The notes below the pieces were generated by a model. The model searched no databases, was not told the DNA's origin, and saw only the letters and a program-made list of their open reading frames with translations. A stretch of DNA of 6,488 nucleotides, from the NCBI GenBank assembly GCA_946886375.1, contig CAMPIL010000214.1:1-6488 (forward strand), in the 5' to 3' direction. The position numbers and the translations under genes are program-made. The stretch is from an uncultured Phycisphaerales bacterium (GTDB lineage: Bacteria > Planctomycetota > Phycisphaerae > Phycisphaerales > SM1A02). Shown piece by piece: positions 1 to 5,903 of this stretch (the stretch's first letter is position 1; each line of letters begins with the position of its first letter).

Positions 1-2
1 GC

Positions 3-125
3 GAGGACGTGGGCCGCGACGGCGTGCACGCCCCAGTGCATGAGGCACGGCTCGCCCACGCCGGCGACCCGCGCGGTCTGCTCGACCACGAGGACCTGGT
101 CGGAGGCCGCGGGGTTCCCGCGCCC
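3..125 (-). other. Foreign-looking very-high-GC segment with a partial reading frame, probable assembly chimera
   Basis: The first 120 bases are about 78% GC (93 of 120 counted), against roughly 60% for the rest. On the minus strand, the frame with codons 119-117, 116-114 and so on is open to the window edge. All of its roughly 40 third positions are G or C, as in actinobacterial genes. It reads GNPAASDQVLVVEQ, then a stretch containing GEPCLMHWGVHA. I do not recognise this protein. It is in a different frame from the beta-helix gene that runs into it from the right, and it lacks the N-x-I-x-x-N rung pattern of that gene. The beta-helix frame, if continued here, gives only Arg/Ser/Pro-rich shadow sequence. 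A plus-strand frame here is also open, but its third positions are less uniformly G or C. I infer a junction somewhere in 120-137; a true genomic rearrangement is the less likely alternative. Confidence 0.5.
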
Positions 126-577
126 CAGCAGTCGGCGTGATTGCCGGTGATGATGCAATTGCTGATCGTCGGGCTGCTCTGGCTGAGGAAAATTCCAGCA
201 CCGTTGAAGGCATAACCGCCGGTGATCGTGAACCCGGTCAGCACGCTGGCGCTGGTTTCGTTGCTGTGAAAATAGAAGGCCATGCGCTGATCCTGCGGCC
301 TGCCCTGCGCATCGATGATGCAGTGTTCAGGCCCGTTCGCACTGAGAAGCGTGATCGCCTTGCCCAGAAAATCGATGTTGTAGTTTCCCACGCCGGAGTA
401 GACGCCATCGGCGACGATGACGAAGTCGCGATCCTTCGCTGCGTTGATGGCGGCTTGAATCGTGGGTTGCTGCGAGGGCACGTGAATGACCGCGCCCTCA
501 GCCGCGCCCGCGCCGACCGCGGCGATCGCAAGCAAAGTGATGGACAAACCGGCAACGCCTGGTGTTGGACACTGCAT
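122..577 (-). CDS. Secreted right-handed parallel beta-helix (pectin-lyase fold) protein, N-terminal part only
   Basis: About 152 residues are visible before the reading frame stops making sense near base 125. The product begins MQCPTPGVAGLSITLLAIAA, a signal peptide with Ala-rich cleavage options around residues 25-29, so it is exported. Residues 35-60 (PSQQPTIQAAINAA, then VIVADGVY) form the usual opening of planctomycete beta-helix proteins, in which a covering strand precedes the first rungs. Rungs follow: KAITLLSANGPEHCIIDAQG (73-92), LTGFTITGGYAFNGAGIFL (113-131) and SPTISNCIITGN (135-146). Such proteins are surface or extracellular and often act on or bind polysaccharide, but no catalytic residues are visible in this fragment, so no enzyme activity is assigned. 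The start is chosen from the signal peptide and a strong AAGGAG seven bases upstream. Family members usually run to several hundred residues, so the C-terminal part is missing here, most likely because of the junction at about 125. Confidence 0.8.
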
Positions 578-584
578 TGAAGCG

Positions 585-590
585 CTCCTT
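585..590 (-). promoter_or_regulatory. Shine-Dalgarno site of the beta-helix gene
   Basis: On the minus strand the bases read AAGGAG, followed by seven bases (CGCTTCA) and then the ATG at 577-575. This is a near-ideal ribosome binding site. It fixes the start of the beta-helix gene and excludes the longer minus-strand reading that begins at 777, which is in another frame. Confidence 0.75.
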
Positions 591-790
591 GGATGGAATT
601 GTCGCTTGACCTCCGAATTGCGTCGGCGGTGCAAGCAGGGTTTGAGGCGGCGGCTTCAACGTGGCTGCCGCTCTCGTTGACTATCAATGTGCCGGGCGTT
701 GCGAATCCTTGTACCAGGCGCGACAAGTTCGCGAAAATCTCAGTGTGCGGCTCATTGACGCGTGCGCCGGTCATCACCGTGCAACGCGGC

Positions 791-796
791 TAAACT
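791..796 (+). promoter_or_regulatory. Candidate -10 element (TAAACT) of the nucleotidase gene
   Basis: TAAACT sits directly before the first possible start codon (797) and six bases before the in-frame ATG at 803. Transcription normally begins about 6-8 bases after a -10 element. A transcript from this site would therefore start at or near the ATG at 803 and be leaderless. No Shine-Dalgarno sequence is visible upstream of either ATG, which fits. A TTGACG at 755-760 resembles a -35 box but is 30 bases away, too far to pair with this element. The same hexamer lies upstream of the genes at 2886 and 5909. The rest of the divergent gap 578-790 shows nothing else I can support. Confidence 0.45.
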
Positions 797-1810
797 ATGC
801 GAATGACTGAATCACGCATTCTGCAGGCCGCGCTGGGCACGGTGGCCGACGCATGTCGTGTCGCCCGCCAGGTCCAGCGGGACATTGAGAAAGTCCGCCG
901 CATTGCCAAGGACGACAAGAGCCCCGTCACCGTTGCCGATTTCGCGGTACAGGCGGTCGTGGCGATGGGTCTGCACGAGCGGCTGGGCCAATCGCTTATC
1001 GCGGGCGAGGAAACCACCGGCCAACTTCGCACGGCTGAACAGGCCCCGGTCCTGCAAGCGGTGATCGAGGAAGTCGCGGAATACCAGCCCGGCGTCAACG
1101 CCGAGGACGTGCTGAACGCCATTGATGCGTGCAACCACGATGCCACCGCCCACGCCTACTGGGCTCTTGATCCAATCGACGGCACGAAGGGTTTTCTCCG
1201 CGGACAGCAGTACGCGATCGCGCTCGCGCTGATCGAGAAAGGCCGCGTCGTGCTGGGTGTGATGGGTTGTCCAAATCTCCCAGTCGATCACAACGCGCCG
1301 CTGGATCAGGCCGACCCAGAAGGCGTGATCTACTCCGCCACGAACGGCGGCGCGTGGGAGCATGACATCACCGATCCGTTGGCGAGCCCGCGCAGGATCC
1401 ATGCCGCCGAGTTTGACCCAAATCGGCCCATTCGTGCGTGTGAATCGGTGGAGGCGGCCCATTCCAAGCAGGATGATTCCGCGCGAATCCTTCAGGCGTT
1501 GGGCGCGACTGGCAAGCCCGCGCGATTGGACAGCCAGTGCAAATACGCCGTGGTCGCGCGGGGCCAGGCCGATGTGTATCTTCGCATTCCCACCAGCAAA
1601 ACGTACGTGGAAAAAATCTGGGACCACGCTGCGGGCATGATCATTGCAACTCAAGCCGGCGCGGTGGTCAGCGACATTACCGGCGCGCCGCTGGATTTTT
1701 CGCGCGGGCGCGGATTGTCGGCCAACCGCGGCGTGGTGTGCGCCGCCGCAGGCGTGCATGAGCGCGTGATTGACGTCATCGACCGGCTTGGCATCGGGGC
1801 GGCGGTGTGA
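797..1810 (+). CDS. 3'(2'),5'-bisphosphate nucleotidase, HAL2/SAL1-like (inositol monophosphatase superfamily)
   Basis: The predicted role is Mg-dependent hydrolysis of 3'-phosphoadenosine 5'-phosphate (pAp) to AMP and phosphate. This clears a by-product of sulfate activation and sulfotransfer in the cytoplasm. The 337-residue product carries the superfamily metal-binding set: D48 in KSPVTVADF, E71-E72 in IAGEETT, D125-P-I-D128-G-T in ALDPIDGTKGFLRG, and W275-D276 in EKIWDHAAG. It resembles the eukaryotic HAL2/SAL1 type more than short bacterial CysQ. The shared features are an insert ahead of the DPIDGT motif (DVLNAIDACN), the sequence GQQYAIALALIEKGRVVLGV, then SVEAAHS (217-223) and DSQCKYAVVARG (245-256). 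Length also fits that type. The ATG at 803 (residue M3) is a serious alternative start if the mRNA is leaderless from the TAAACT at 791. The next gene starts inside the stop codon of this one, implying coupled translation. Family assignment is firm; substrate is inferred. Confidence 0.88.
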   Translation: MRMTESRILQAALGTVADACRVARQVQRDIEKVRRIAKDDKSPVTVADFAVQAVVAMGLHERLGQSLIAGEETTGQLRTAEQAPVLQAVIEEVAEYQPGVNAEDVLNAIDACNHDATAHAYWALDPIDGTKGFLRGQQYAIALALIEKGRVVLGVMGCPNLPVDHNAPLDQADPEGVIYSATNGGAWEHDITDPLASPRRIHAAEFDPNRPIRACESVEAAHSKQDDSARILQALGATGKPARLDSQCKYAVVARGQADVYLRIPTSKTYVEKIWDHAAGMIIATQAGAVVSDITGAPLDFSRGRGLSANRGVVCAAAGVHERVIDVIDRLGIGAAV

Positions 1811-2838
1811 ACGCATCGACCGCGGCACGCAGCGACGCTGAGTCGGCGCCTGATCGCCGCAGCAGCCGCTCATGGTTCGTCCGAATCATCACCGCCACAT
1901 TGGCCGCACTGGGATGGCTGGCGATCCTGTGCATTGCGGCCTGGCTCGTCGGCCGCGTGCTGACGGATCGCTTTGAGTGGAGCCAGTGGCTGTGGTGGAT
2001 ACCCACGCCCGCGATGGGACCGGTTCTGATCCTCGGCTTCATCAGTGCGCTGCGGCCAGCGCGCAACAAGCGCGTTCGGCGAAACCGCTTGCTGCGCTGG
2101 ACTCTCTGCGCAGCCGCGCTGATTGCGTATTTCTCCATCATCGAGCATCGACTGCTGCACGGTGTGCGAGCGATCCGCCCGACGGCCAGTCCGCTGAAAC
2201 TTGTGCACTGGAACGTTGAACCTGCAATCTGGGCCCACGTTGAACCCAGCCTCGAACAGATCATCAAACTTGATGGCGACATCACGGTGCTGACCAATCC
2301 CGGAGCGATGCTGCAACTGGAGGCAGCGCAGGAATGGATCGCGCGCGGCCGCGAAGTGCATTACTCGCATCCATTCGCTGTGATCACGCGCACGCCGCTG
2401 CGCAGTCTCACCACGCTCATCTCAACCGATCGCATGCATGTCGTGGAGGCGGTGTTCGAAACCCAAGGACCACAGTCCCGACCGCTGGTCGTGTACATGG
2501 TTGATTTTCCCTCAAACCCGCGCATCTGGCGCATGGGGGTGATGCAACGTGCGCGCACGATGCTGGATGGACTTCGCAAAACCCCGCCCGATGTTGTCGT
2601 AGGAGACTTCAACACGCCGCGCGGCAGCGCGTCGATTGACGCCCTATTCCCGAACATGTCCAACGCCTTCAACGAGGCGGGACACGGCTACGGCGCAACG
2701 TTCCGCCGCGAATTTCCGCTGTACCACATCGATCAGATCTTGCTCGGGCCGAATGTGCAGGCGAAGCGGTACGACATCGTTGATCCGGGCGTGAGCCGCC
2801 ATCGGGCACAGGCGGCGTGGCTGATGACTTCGAACTGA
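1807..2838 (+). CDS. Membrane-anchored endonuclease/exonuclease/phosphatase (EEP) fold protein with altered active site
   Basis: The product is 343 residues. After a charged N-terminus, hydrophobic helices lie at about 26-50, 66-82 and 97-113; residues from about 128 on form an EEP-type domain. Recognisable EEP marks are KLVHWNVE (131-138, first-strand Asn N136), DITVLTN (158-164), DVVVGDFNTP (262-271, the GDFN motif), YHIDQILL (306-313) and SRHRAQAAWL (330-339). Active family members usually have a metal-binding Glu in place of N164 and an Asp-His pair (S-D-H) where this protein has R331-H332. The usual I-D-H near the end is I-D-Q here. Phosphodiesterase or nuclease activity is therefore doubtful. 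The start is GTG at 1807, overlapping the upstream stop codon in GTGA (1807-1810), so translation is probably coupled to the nucleotidase. The catalytic domain probably faces one side of the inner membrane; the side cannot be told here. Confidence 0.75.
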   Translation: MNASTAARSDAESAPDRRSSRSWFVRIITATLAALGWLAILCIAAWLVGRVLTDRFEWSQWLWWIPTPAMGPVLILGFISALRPARNKRVRRNRLLRWTLCAAALIAYFSIIEHRLLHGVRAIRPTASPLKLVHWNVEPAIWAHVEPSLEQIIKLDGDITVLTNPGAMLQLEAAQEWIARGREVHYSHPFAVITRTPLRSLTTLISTDRMHVVEAVFETQGPQSRPLVVYMVDFPSNPRIWRMGVMQRARTMLDGLRKTPPDVVVGDFNTPRGSASIDALFPNMSNAFNEAGHGYGATFRREFPLYHIDQILLGPNVQAKRYDIVDPGVSRHRAQAAWLMTSN

Positions 2839-2847
2839 TCTGATCAG
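2835..2847. repeat. Perfect 6-bp inverted repeat around one base (CTGATC T GATCAG)
   Basis: CTGATC (2835-2840) and GATCAG (2842-2847) are exact reverse complements separated by one T. The site overlaps the stop codon of the EEP gene and ends eight bases before the candidate -10 TAAACT at 2855. It could be an operator for the downstream gene. A one-base loop and the absence of a T-run argue against a terminator. Only the symmetry is seen; the role is a guess. Confidence 0.35.
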
Positions 2848-2854
2848 CCGGTCG

Positions 2855-2860
2855 TAAACT
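2855..2860 (+). promoter_or_regulatory. Candidate -10 element (TAAACT) of the zinc-ribbon membrane protein gene
   Basis: TAAACT is followed by GTGCG, closely matching the context at 791 (TAAACTATGCG). Transcription would begin near 2867, giving a short leader of about 20 bases before the ATG at 2886. That leader contains GGGAG at 2870-2874, a ribosome binding site with long spacing (11 bases). No clear -35 box is visible. The element suggests this gene can be transcribed separately from the nucleotidase/EEP pair upstream. Confidence 0.4.
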
Positions 2861-2885
2861 GTGCGTCACGGGAGCGCCTGCGGGT

Positions 2886-3779
2886 ATGACCGATGTTTCA
2901 GATGAGAATCCGTGTCGCCTGACTCCGCTGGAAAACGCGGGATTCATGACCGTGATGGCCCTGCTCAGCGTCACAGGCGCGGTGGTGGTGTTGGTTGCCG
3001 ACCTCCTGCACGGTCTGGGCCTGCACAGAGCAATCCCGATTGCTGGCATCGGGCTGGCCGTCATCATCATTTTGGTTGGCGTATTCGCGCGAAGGCGGCT
3101 GCGGCGATCCGTGTGCAACGCCGACCTGCTTCTATGTCCTCATTGCCGCCAGAATCTGCGCGGACTCTTCGAATCAGGCGCGTGCCCGGAGTGCGGAACG
3201 CGATTTTGCGCAGCGCAGGTCAGGCAATGGTGGGCAGAAATTGTTCTCCCGCTTCCGGTGGAGAATTTCTGGCGATTGCAATTCATCGGACGCTACAGCC
3301 CCGCGCAGCGCGGTTTCGACTTCACCTTTGGCGTCGCGCTGCCGATCGTGTGCCTGATGCTGGACCCGCTCGTATTCACCGGCGGATTTGAGGGAATGGG
3401 CGCGGGCATGCTCTCAGATTGGTGGTGGCTTGCACACACGACGATGCTCATGCAAATCTGCGCGCTGACGGCGTGCACGCTCCTGCCGTGGAAATTGGGC
3501 CCGCTTCGCCCGTTCGCCGCCGGCATGCTGCCAGTCGGCGCCGTGTTCGCGCTTGGGCTGGGCGTTGTGATGTTGCCCATGAGCATCATCGGTCTGGTCG
3601 TGCTCATCGGCGTGCTTGGACTTGTTCCCTTCCTGACAGCATTTGCTTATTCGCGCTGCGCGGTTCGCAGCCTCTCCGGGATCACCAAATCCCATCGACT
3701 GCGGCGAGTCGTCCTGTGTGTTCTCGGCGCGTTCGTGGCGGCGGCAGCGCCGCTGTTGGTTCACTACACGATGGATTGA
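2886..3779 (+). CDS. Multi-pass membrane protein with cytoplasmic-type zinc ribbon
   Basis: The function is not recognised. The 297-residue product has two N-terminal hydrophobic helices (about 19-42 and 49-68), then a basic stretch RRRLRR (69-74). A zinc ribbon follows: C84-P-H-C87 and C100-P-E-C103, in the form LLLCPHCRQNLRGL and ACPECGTRF. Several more helices lie at about 147-165, 180-200, 210-228, 232-252 and 274-293. The ribbon form C-P-x-C-x-x-x-L-x-G-L with a second C-P-E-C-G is common in planctomycete membrane proteins of unknown function (family knowledge). The four cysteines should bind one zinc, and the basic stretch before them suggests the ribbon faces the cytoplasm. The start at 2886 has a weak GGGAG; a later ATG at 2946 would delete part of the first helix, so 2886 is preferred. 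The 3' end overlaps the convergent epimerase gene by 16 bases. Confidence 0.7.
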   Translation: MTDVSDENPCRLTPLENAGFMTVMALLSVTGAVVVLVADLLHGLGLHRAIPIAGIGLAVIIILVGVFARRRLRRSVCNADLLLCPHCRQNLRGLFESGACPECGTRFCAAQVRQWWAEIVLPLPVENFWRLQFIGRYSPAQRGFDFTFGVALPIVCLMLDPLVFTGGFEGMGAGMLSDWWWLAHTTMLMQICALTACTLLPWKLGPLRPFAAGMLPVGAVFALGLGVVMLPMSIIGLVVLIGVLGLVPFLTAFAYSRCAVRSLSGITKSHRLRRVVLCVLGAFVAAAAPLLVHYTMD

Positions 3780-4780
3780 GGCACTTGCGCCAACCGGTGT
3801 GCCGCCTCCCATTGCCGCACGAGCCCTTGGCTGAACGGCGTTCGGGGCTCGTAGCCCAACTCCAACCTGCTGCGCGTCACATCCGCCCACGTGCGTTCCA
3901 CATCCCCTTGCTGCATGGGCATGCGCTTGATGCGCGCTGGTTTGCCAACGACCTTGGCGATGGCGTCGATCATCTCGCTCAAAGTGATGGGGTGATCACT
4001 GCCGAGATTCCAGGTGCGAAAGAATCCGCCGGCGGACAGCGTGCCGTCGAAGCGCGATGTCAGATCGCTCGTCCGCTGATATGCCGCGAGCACACCCTGG
4101 ATAATGTCATCGATGAACGTGTAATCGCGCGAGGTGCTGCCGTCGCCGAACATCGGCACTTCCTCTCCTGCAGCGATCAGACGCATGAACTTGGCGATGG
4201 CGAGGTCCGGTCGCTGGGCCGGGCCGTACACCGTGAAGAATCGAAGCGCCGCGATCCGCATCCCAAAAAGATGCGCGTATGTGTGACAGATCAGTTCGCC
4301 GGCTCGCTTGGTCGCGGCGTAGGGACTGATGGGTTCATCCACGCCGTCGGTTTCTGCGAACGGAACCTTCAGGTTGTTGCCGTACACGCTTGAACTTGAG
4401 GCAAAGACCACAGTGCGGCAGCCGCCGGCACGTGCCGCCTCTAAAACGCTGACCAGCCCATCCACGTTCACCGAGGCGTAACGCGAGGGATCAGCGATGC
4501 TCGGTCGCACACCGGCAAGCGCGGCCATGTGAAAGACCGTTGCCGGTCTAGTCCGCGCGAACGTCTCCCGCGTGGCCGACGCATCGCGAATGTCCGCTTC
4601 GATCAACTCGAACCCGGCGTGCGCCGCGGCGAGCCGATTCACGTTGTCGAGTTTGGCGGCCCGATCGTAGAACGGATCGAAATTGTCGACGCCGGCCACA
4701 GCGTGACCGGCCTTGATCAGCGCGCGGGAAAGGTGCGAACCAATGAACCCCGCGGCGCCTGTGACGATCACGTTGGCCAT
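3764..4780 (-). CDS. NAD-dependent nucleotide-sugar epimerase, UDP-glucuronate 4-epimerase-like
   Basis: This is an extended short-chain dehydrogenase/reductase of 338 residues, full length for the family. It probably acts in the cytoplasm to make sugar nucleotides for surface polysaccharide. The Rossmann NAD-binding motif is GAAGFIG (8-14), with D32 after the second strand for the NAD ribose. HMAALAGVRPS (84-94) and ASSSSVYG (127-134) follow, with catalytic Y154 and K158 in SPYAATKRAGEL. RFFTVYGPAQRPDLA (180-194) and SRDYTFIDDI (217-226) are typical of this group. So is the C-terminal MQQGDVERTWAD (289-300) followed by LGYEPRT, which matches UDP-glucuronate epimerases best. That group usually reads GVRYS where this protein has GVRPS, so the exact substrate stays open. 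No Shine-Dalgarno site is visible before the ATG. The pseudopilin gene lies 55 bases upstream on the same strand and may share its transcript. The 3' end is inside the convergent membrane-protein gene. Confidence 0.87.
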   Translation of the reverse strand: MANVIVTGAAGFIGSHLSRALIKAGHAVAGVDNFDPFYDRAAKLDNVNRLAAAHAGFELIEADIRDASATRETFARTRPATVFHMAALAGVRPSIADPSRYASVNVDGLVSVLEAARAGGCRTVVFASSSSVYGNNLKVPFAETDGVDEPISPYAATKRAGELICHTYAHLFGMRIAALRFFTVYGPAQRPDLAIAKFMRLIAAGEEVPMFGDGSTSRDYTFIDDIIQGVLAAYQRTSDLTSRFDGTLSAGGFFRTWNLGSDHPITLSEMIDAIAKVVGKPARIKRMPMQQGDVERTWADVTRSRLELGYEPRTPFSQGLVRQWEAAHRLAQVPQSIV

Positions 4781-4835
4781 GGTTGCAGCGTGGACGAATA
4801 CGGGTCAGGGCAATGCGCGGCGGCCGTGCTGCCGA

Positions 4836-5621
4836 TCAATGATGATCCAGCAACTGCTCCCACAAGAGGGTGTATTCCTCAGCGGGCGGGTTGGTGTCAT
4901 TCAGGGGAAGGGTCTTGATGATGTCCTGAGCGTCATCGCGCCAATACACCGATCCGTCGCCGCGCAAAATGTTCATGCCGTCAAAGTGATTGAAATCGCC
5001 AACGGTCCGCAGACCATCGCTGGCCAGCGCGAAGTTGGGACCGTCATCCAGCGTGCGCCGCTTGCCCTTGTTGGCCCACTCGATGTCGCCTGCGTAGTGG
5101 TAGTTGGCGAAGATGGATTGCCCGGGCACCGGCTTTTGCCAGCGATCGGCGTACTGCTCGTAATCGTGATTTCCGTGATGGCTCGGGCAGTAGAAACACT
5201 CAGGCGAGGGACAGAATCCCTGTGAGTACAACAAGCCCAGCCCATCCCAGTTTCCGTTGGTCCCGCCGCGCCGGGCAATCATCAGGTTCGAGGGATAATC
5301 GCCGGTGTGCAGCACCGCGCTGTAGGGCAGCCATTCCTTGTTTTCCATCGTGTACATCACGAAGGCTTGGCCCATTTGATTCAGATGCGACATGCAAATG
5401 ATGCGGTGCGCGTTTTCGTGCACGTGCCGCAGCGCAGGCATGAGCAATCCCGTCATCAGCGTTGCAACCGCAATGACAACGATCAGTTCAATCAGGCTGA
5501 AGCCTGCTCGAAGCGTGTGTCGCGGGGTGTGTGATGAAGCACAGCCGGGCGCGTGTGCAACTTGATGAGATGCGCTCGCGCTGGAATTAATTCGGCTGGG
5601 CTGGACGGTTGTGGTTTCCAC
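4836..5621 (-). CDS. Type II secretion-like pseudopilin with H-X9-DG motif (planctomycete prepilin family)
   Basis: The product is 261 residues and carries a prepilin signal: RAG40 then F41-S-L-I-E45-L, followed by a hydrophobic helix (43-64). Cleavage by prepilin peptidase between G40 and F41 and N-methylation of F41 are expected, with assembly into a periplasmic pseudopilus or related structure. The segment after the helix (MPALRHVHENAHRIICMSHLNQMGQA in outline, 61-86) is the usual planctomycete continuation. Near the C-terminus, H212 is followed by exactly nine residues and then D222-G223 in FDGMNILRGDGSVYW, the H-X9-DG signature of prepilin-processing-associated proteins. C137, C142 and C145 with H148-H149 lie close together and could bind metal or form a disulfide. 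Planctomycetes carry many copies of this family; individual roles are mostly unknown. The start is GTG: an in-frame TGA lies nine bases upstream and no other usual start occurs before the cleavage site, so the 40-residue leader is unusually long but forced. Confidence 0.87.
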   Translation of the reverse strand: METTTVQPSRINSSASASHQVAHAPGCASSHTPRHTLRAGFSLIELIVVIAVATLMTGLLMPALRHVHENAHRIICMSHLNQMGQAFVMYTMENKEWLPYSAVLHTGDYPSNLMIARRGGTNGNWDGLGLLYSQGFCPSPECFYCPSHHGNHDYEQYADRWQKPVPGQSIFANYHYAGDIEWANKGKRRTLDDGPNFALASDGLRTVGDFNHFDGMNILRGDGSVYWRDDAQDIIKTLPLNDTNPPAEEYTLLWEQLLDHH

Positions 5622-5625
5622 GCGT

Positions 5626-5632
5626 GATCACC
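5626..5632 (-). promoter_or_regulatory. Extended Shine-Dalgarno site of the pseudopilin gene
   Basis: The minus strand reads GGTGATC, which is complementary to the GATCACC of the conserved 16S rRNA 3' end (established knowledge). With this pairing the first GG of the site lies nine bases before the start codon, a normal distance. It supports GTG at 5621-5619 as the start. The TGA within it is the in-frame stop that closes the frame upstream. Confidence 0.5.
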
Positions 5633-5659
5633 CACTGCCTTCCGTATTCGGGCCGACCT

Positions 5660-5674
5660 CAACATGGAATGTTG
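5660..5674. repeat. Inverted repeat CAACAT-GGA-ATGTTG between divergent genes
   Basis: CAACAT (5660-5665) and ATGTTG (5669-5674) are perfect reverse complements around a three-base centre. After small bulges on each side the symmetry can resume with CCG (5653-5655) and CGG (5677-5679). It lies about 40 bases upstream of the pseudopilin start, so it could be an operator or a hairpin in that gene's leader. No T-run follows on either strand, so a terminator is unlikely. Confidence 0.4.
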
Positions 5675-5701
5675 GCCGGTGGGTGCCTACAAATTTCCCA
5701 A

Positions 5702-5716
5702 TTCGCGCTAAGCGAA
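5702..5716. repeat. Short inverted repeat TTCGC-N5-GCGAA
   Basis: TTCGC (5702-5706) and GCGAA (5712-5716) flank five bases (GCTAA). The element is in the middle of the divergent pseudopilin/sigma-factor region. Just beside it, the minus strand has TACACT and TAAATG (about 5718-5730), which could serve as a -10 for the pseudopilin gene. A five-base arm is short, so this may be chance. Confidence 0.25.
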
Positions 5717-5784
5717 CATTTACAGTGTACCAGCCGGCGGGCAAAAATGTGACAGAAAAATGGCTAGTTTGCCTCGCCACGCGG

Positions 5785-5790
5785 TAAACT
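5785..5790 (+). promoter_or_regulatory. Candidate -10 element (TAAACT) of the sigma-factor gene
   Basis: The sequence GCGGTAAACTGGCGC contains the same hexamer found upstream of the genes at 797 and 2886. Transcription would start near 5797, leaving a leader of about 112 bases before the ATG at 5909. That leader holds AGGGC-T-GCCCT (around 5799-5810), an 11-base near-palindrome that might be regulatory. No convincing -35 box is present at the normal distance. The remainder of the 287-base gap (5622-5908) contains no gene that I can support. Confidence 0.4.
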
Positions 5791-5894
5791 GGCGCAAAAA
5801 GGGCTGCCCTTCGTAGGTCAGCCGGTTGTGGCACTTCAGAAAGTCCGCGTTTTGACGCAACCCCACGGCAACCCCAAGCGGATAACAGCCCGGC

Positions 5895-5903
5895 AGGAAG
5901 AGG
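5895..5903 (+). promoter_or_regulatory. Shine-Dalgarno site that decides the sigma-factor start
   Basis: The purine run AGGAAGAGG ends five bases before the ATG at 5909. It favours this ATG over an in-frame GTG at 5828, which would add 27 residues (beginning ALQKVRVLTQ) not expected ahead of an ECF sigma region 2. Confidence 0.65.

Noticed and set aside
755..760. TTGACG as a -35 box for the nucleotidase promoter
   Set aside because: It is 30 bases from the TAAACT at 791, far beyond the usual 16-18, and no suitable -10 lies 17 bases downstream of it.
238..777. Minus-strand frame of 179 codons covering the beta-helix start
   Set aside because: It is a different frame from the beta-helix gene, which has a signal peptide, a strong ribosome binding site and clear rungs.
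812..1873. Long open minus-strand frame (353 codons) opposite the nucleotidase
   Set aside because: It is antisense to a gene with clear catalytic motifs, has a shadow-like composition rich in Arg/His/Gly, and shows no recognisable domain.
3419..4393. Long open plus-strand frame (324 codons) across the convergent junction
   Set aside because: It is antisense to the epimerase and out of frame with the membrane-protein gene. Both of those have clear family features; this one has none.
4781..4835. Separate promoter or small gene between pseudopilin and epimerase
   Set aside because: Only 55 bases, with no ribosome binding site, no clear -10 (a weak TATTCG only) and no hairpin; read-through from the pseudopilin gene is the simpler view.
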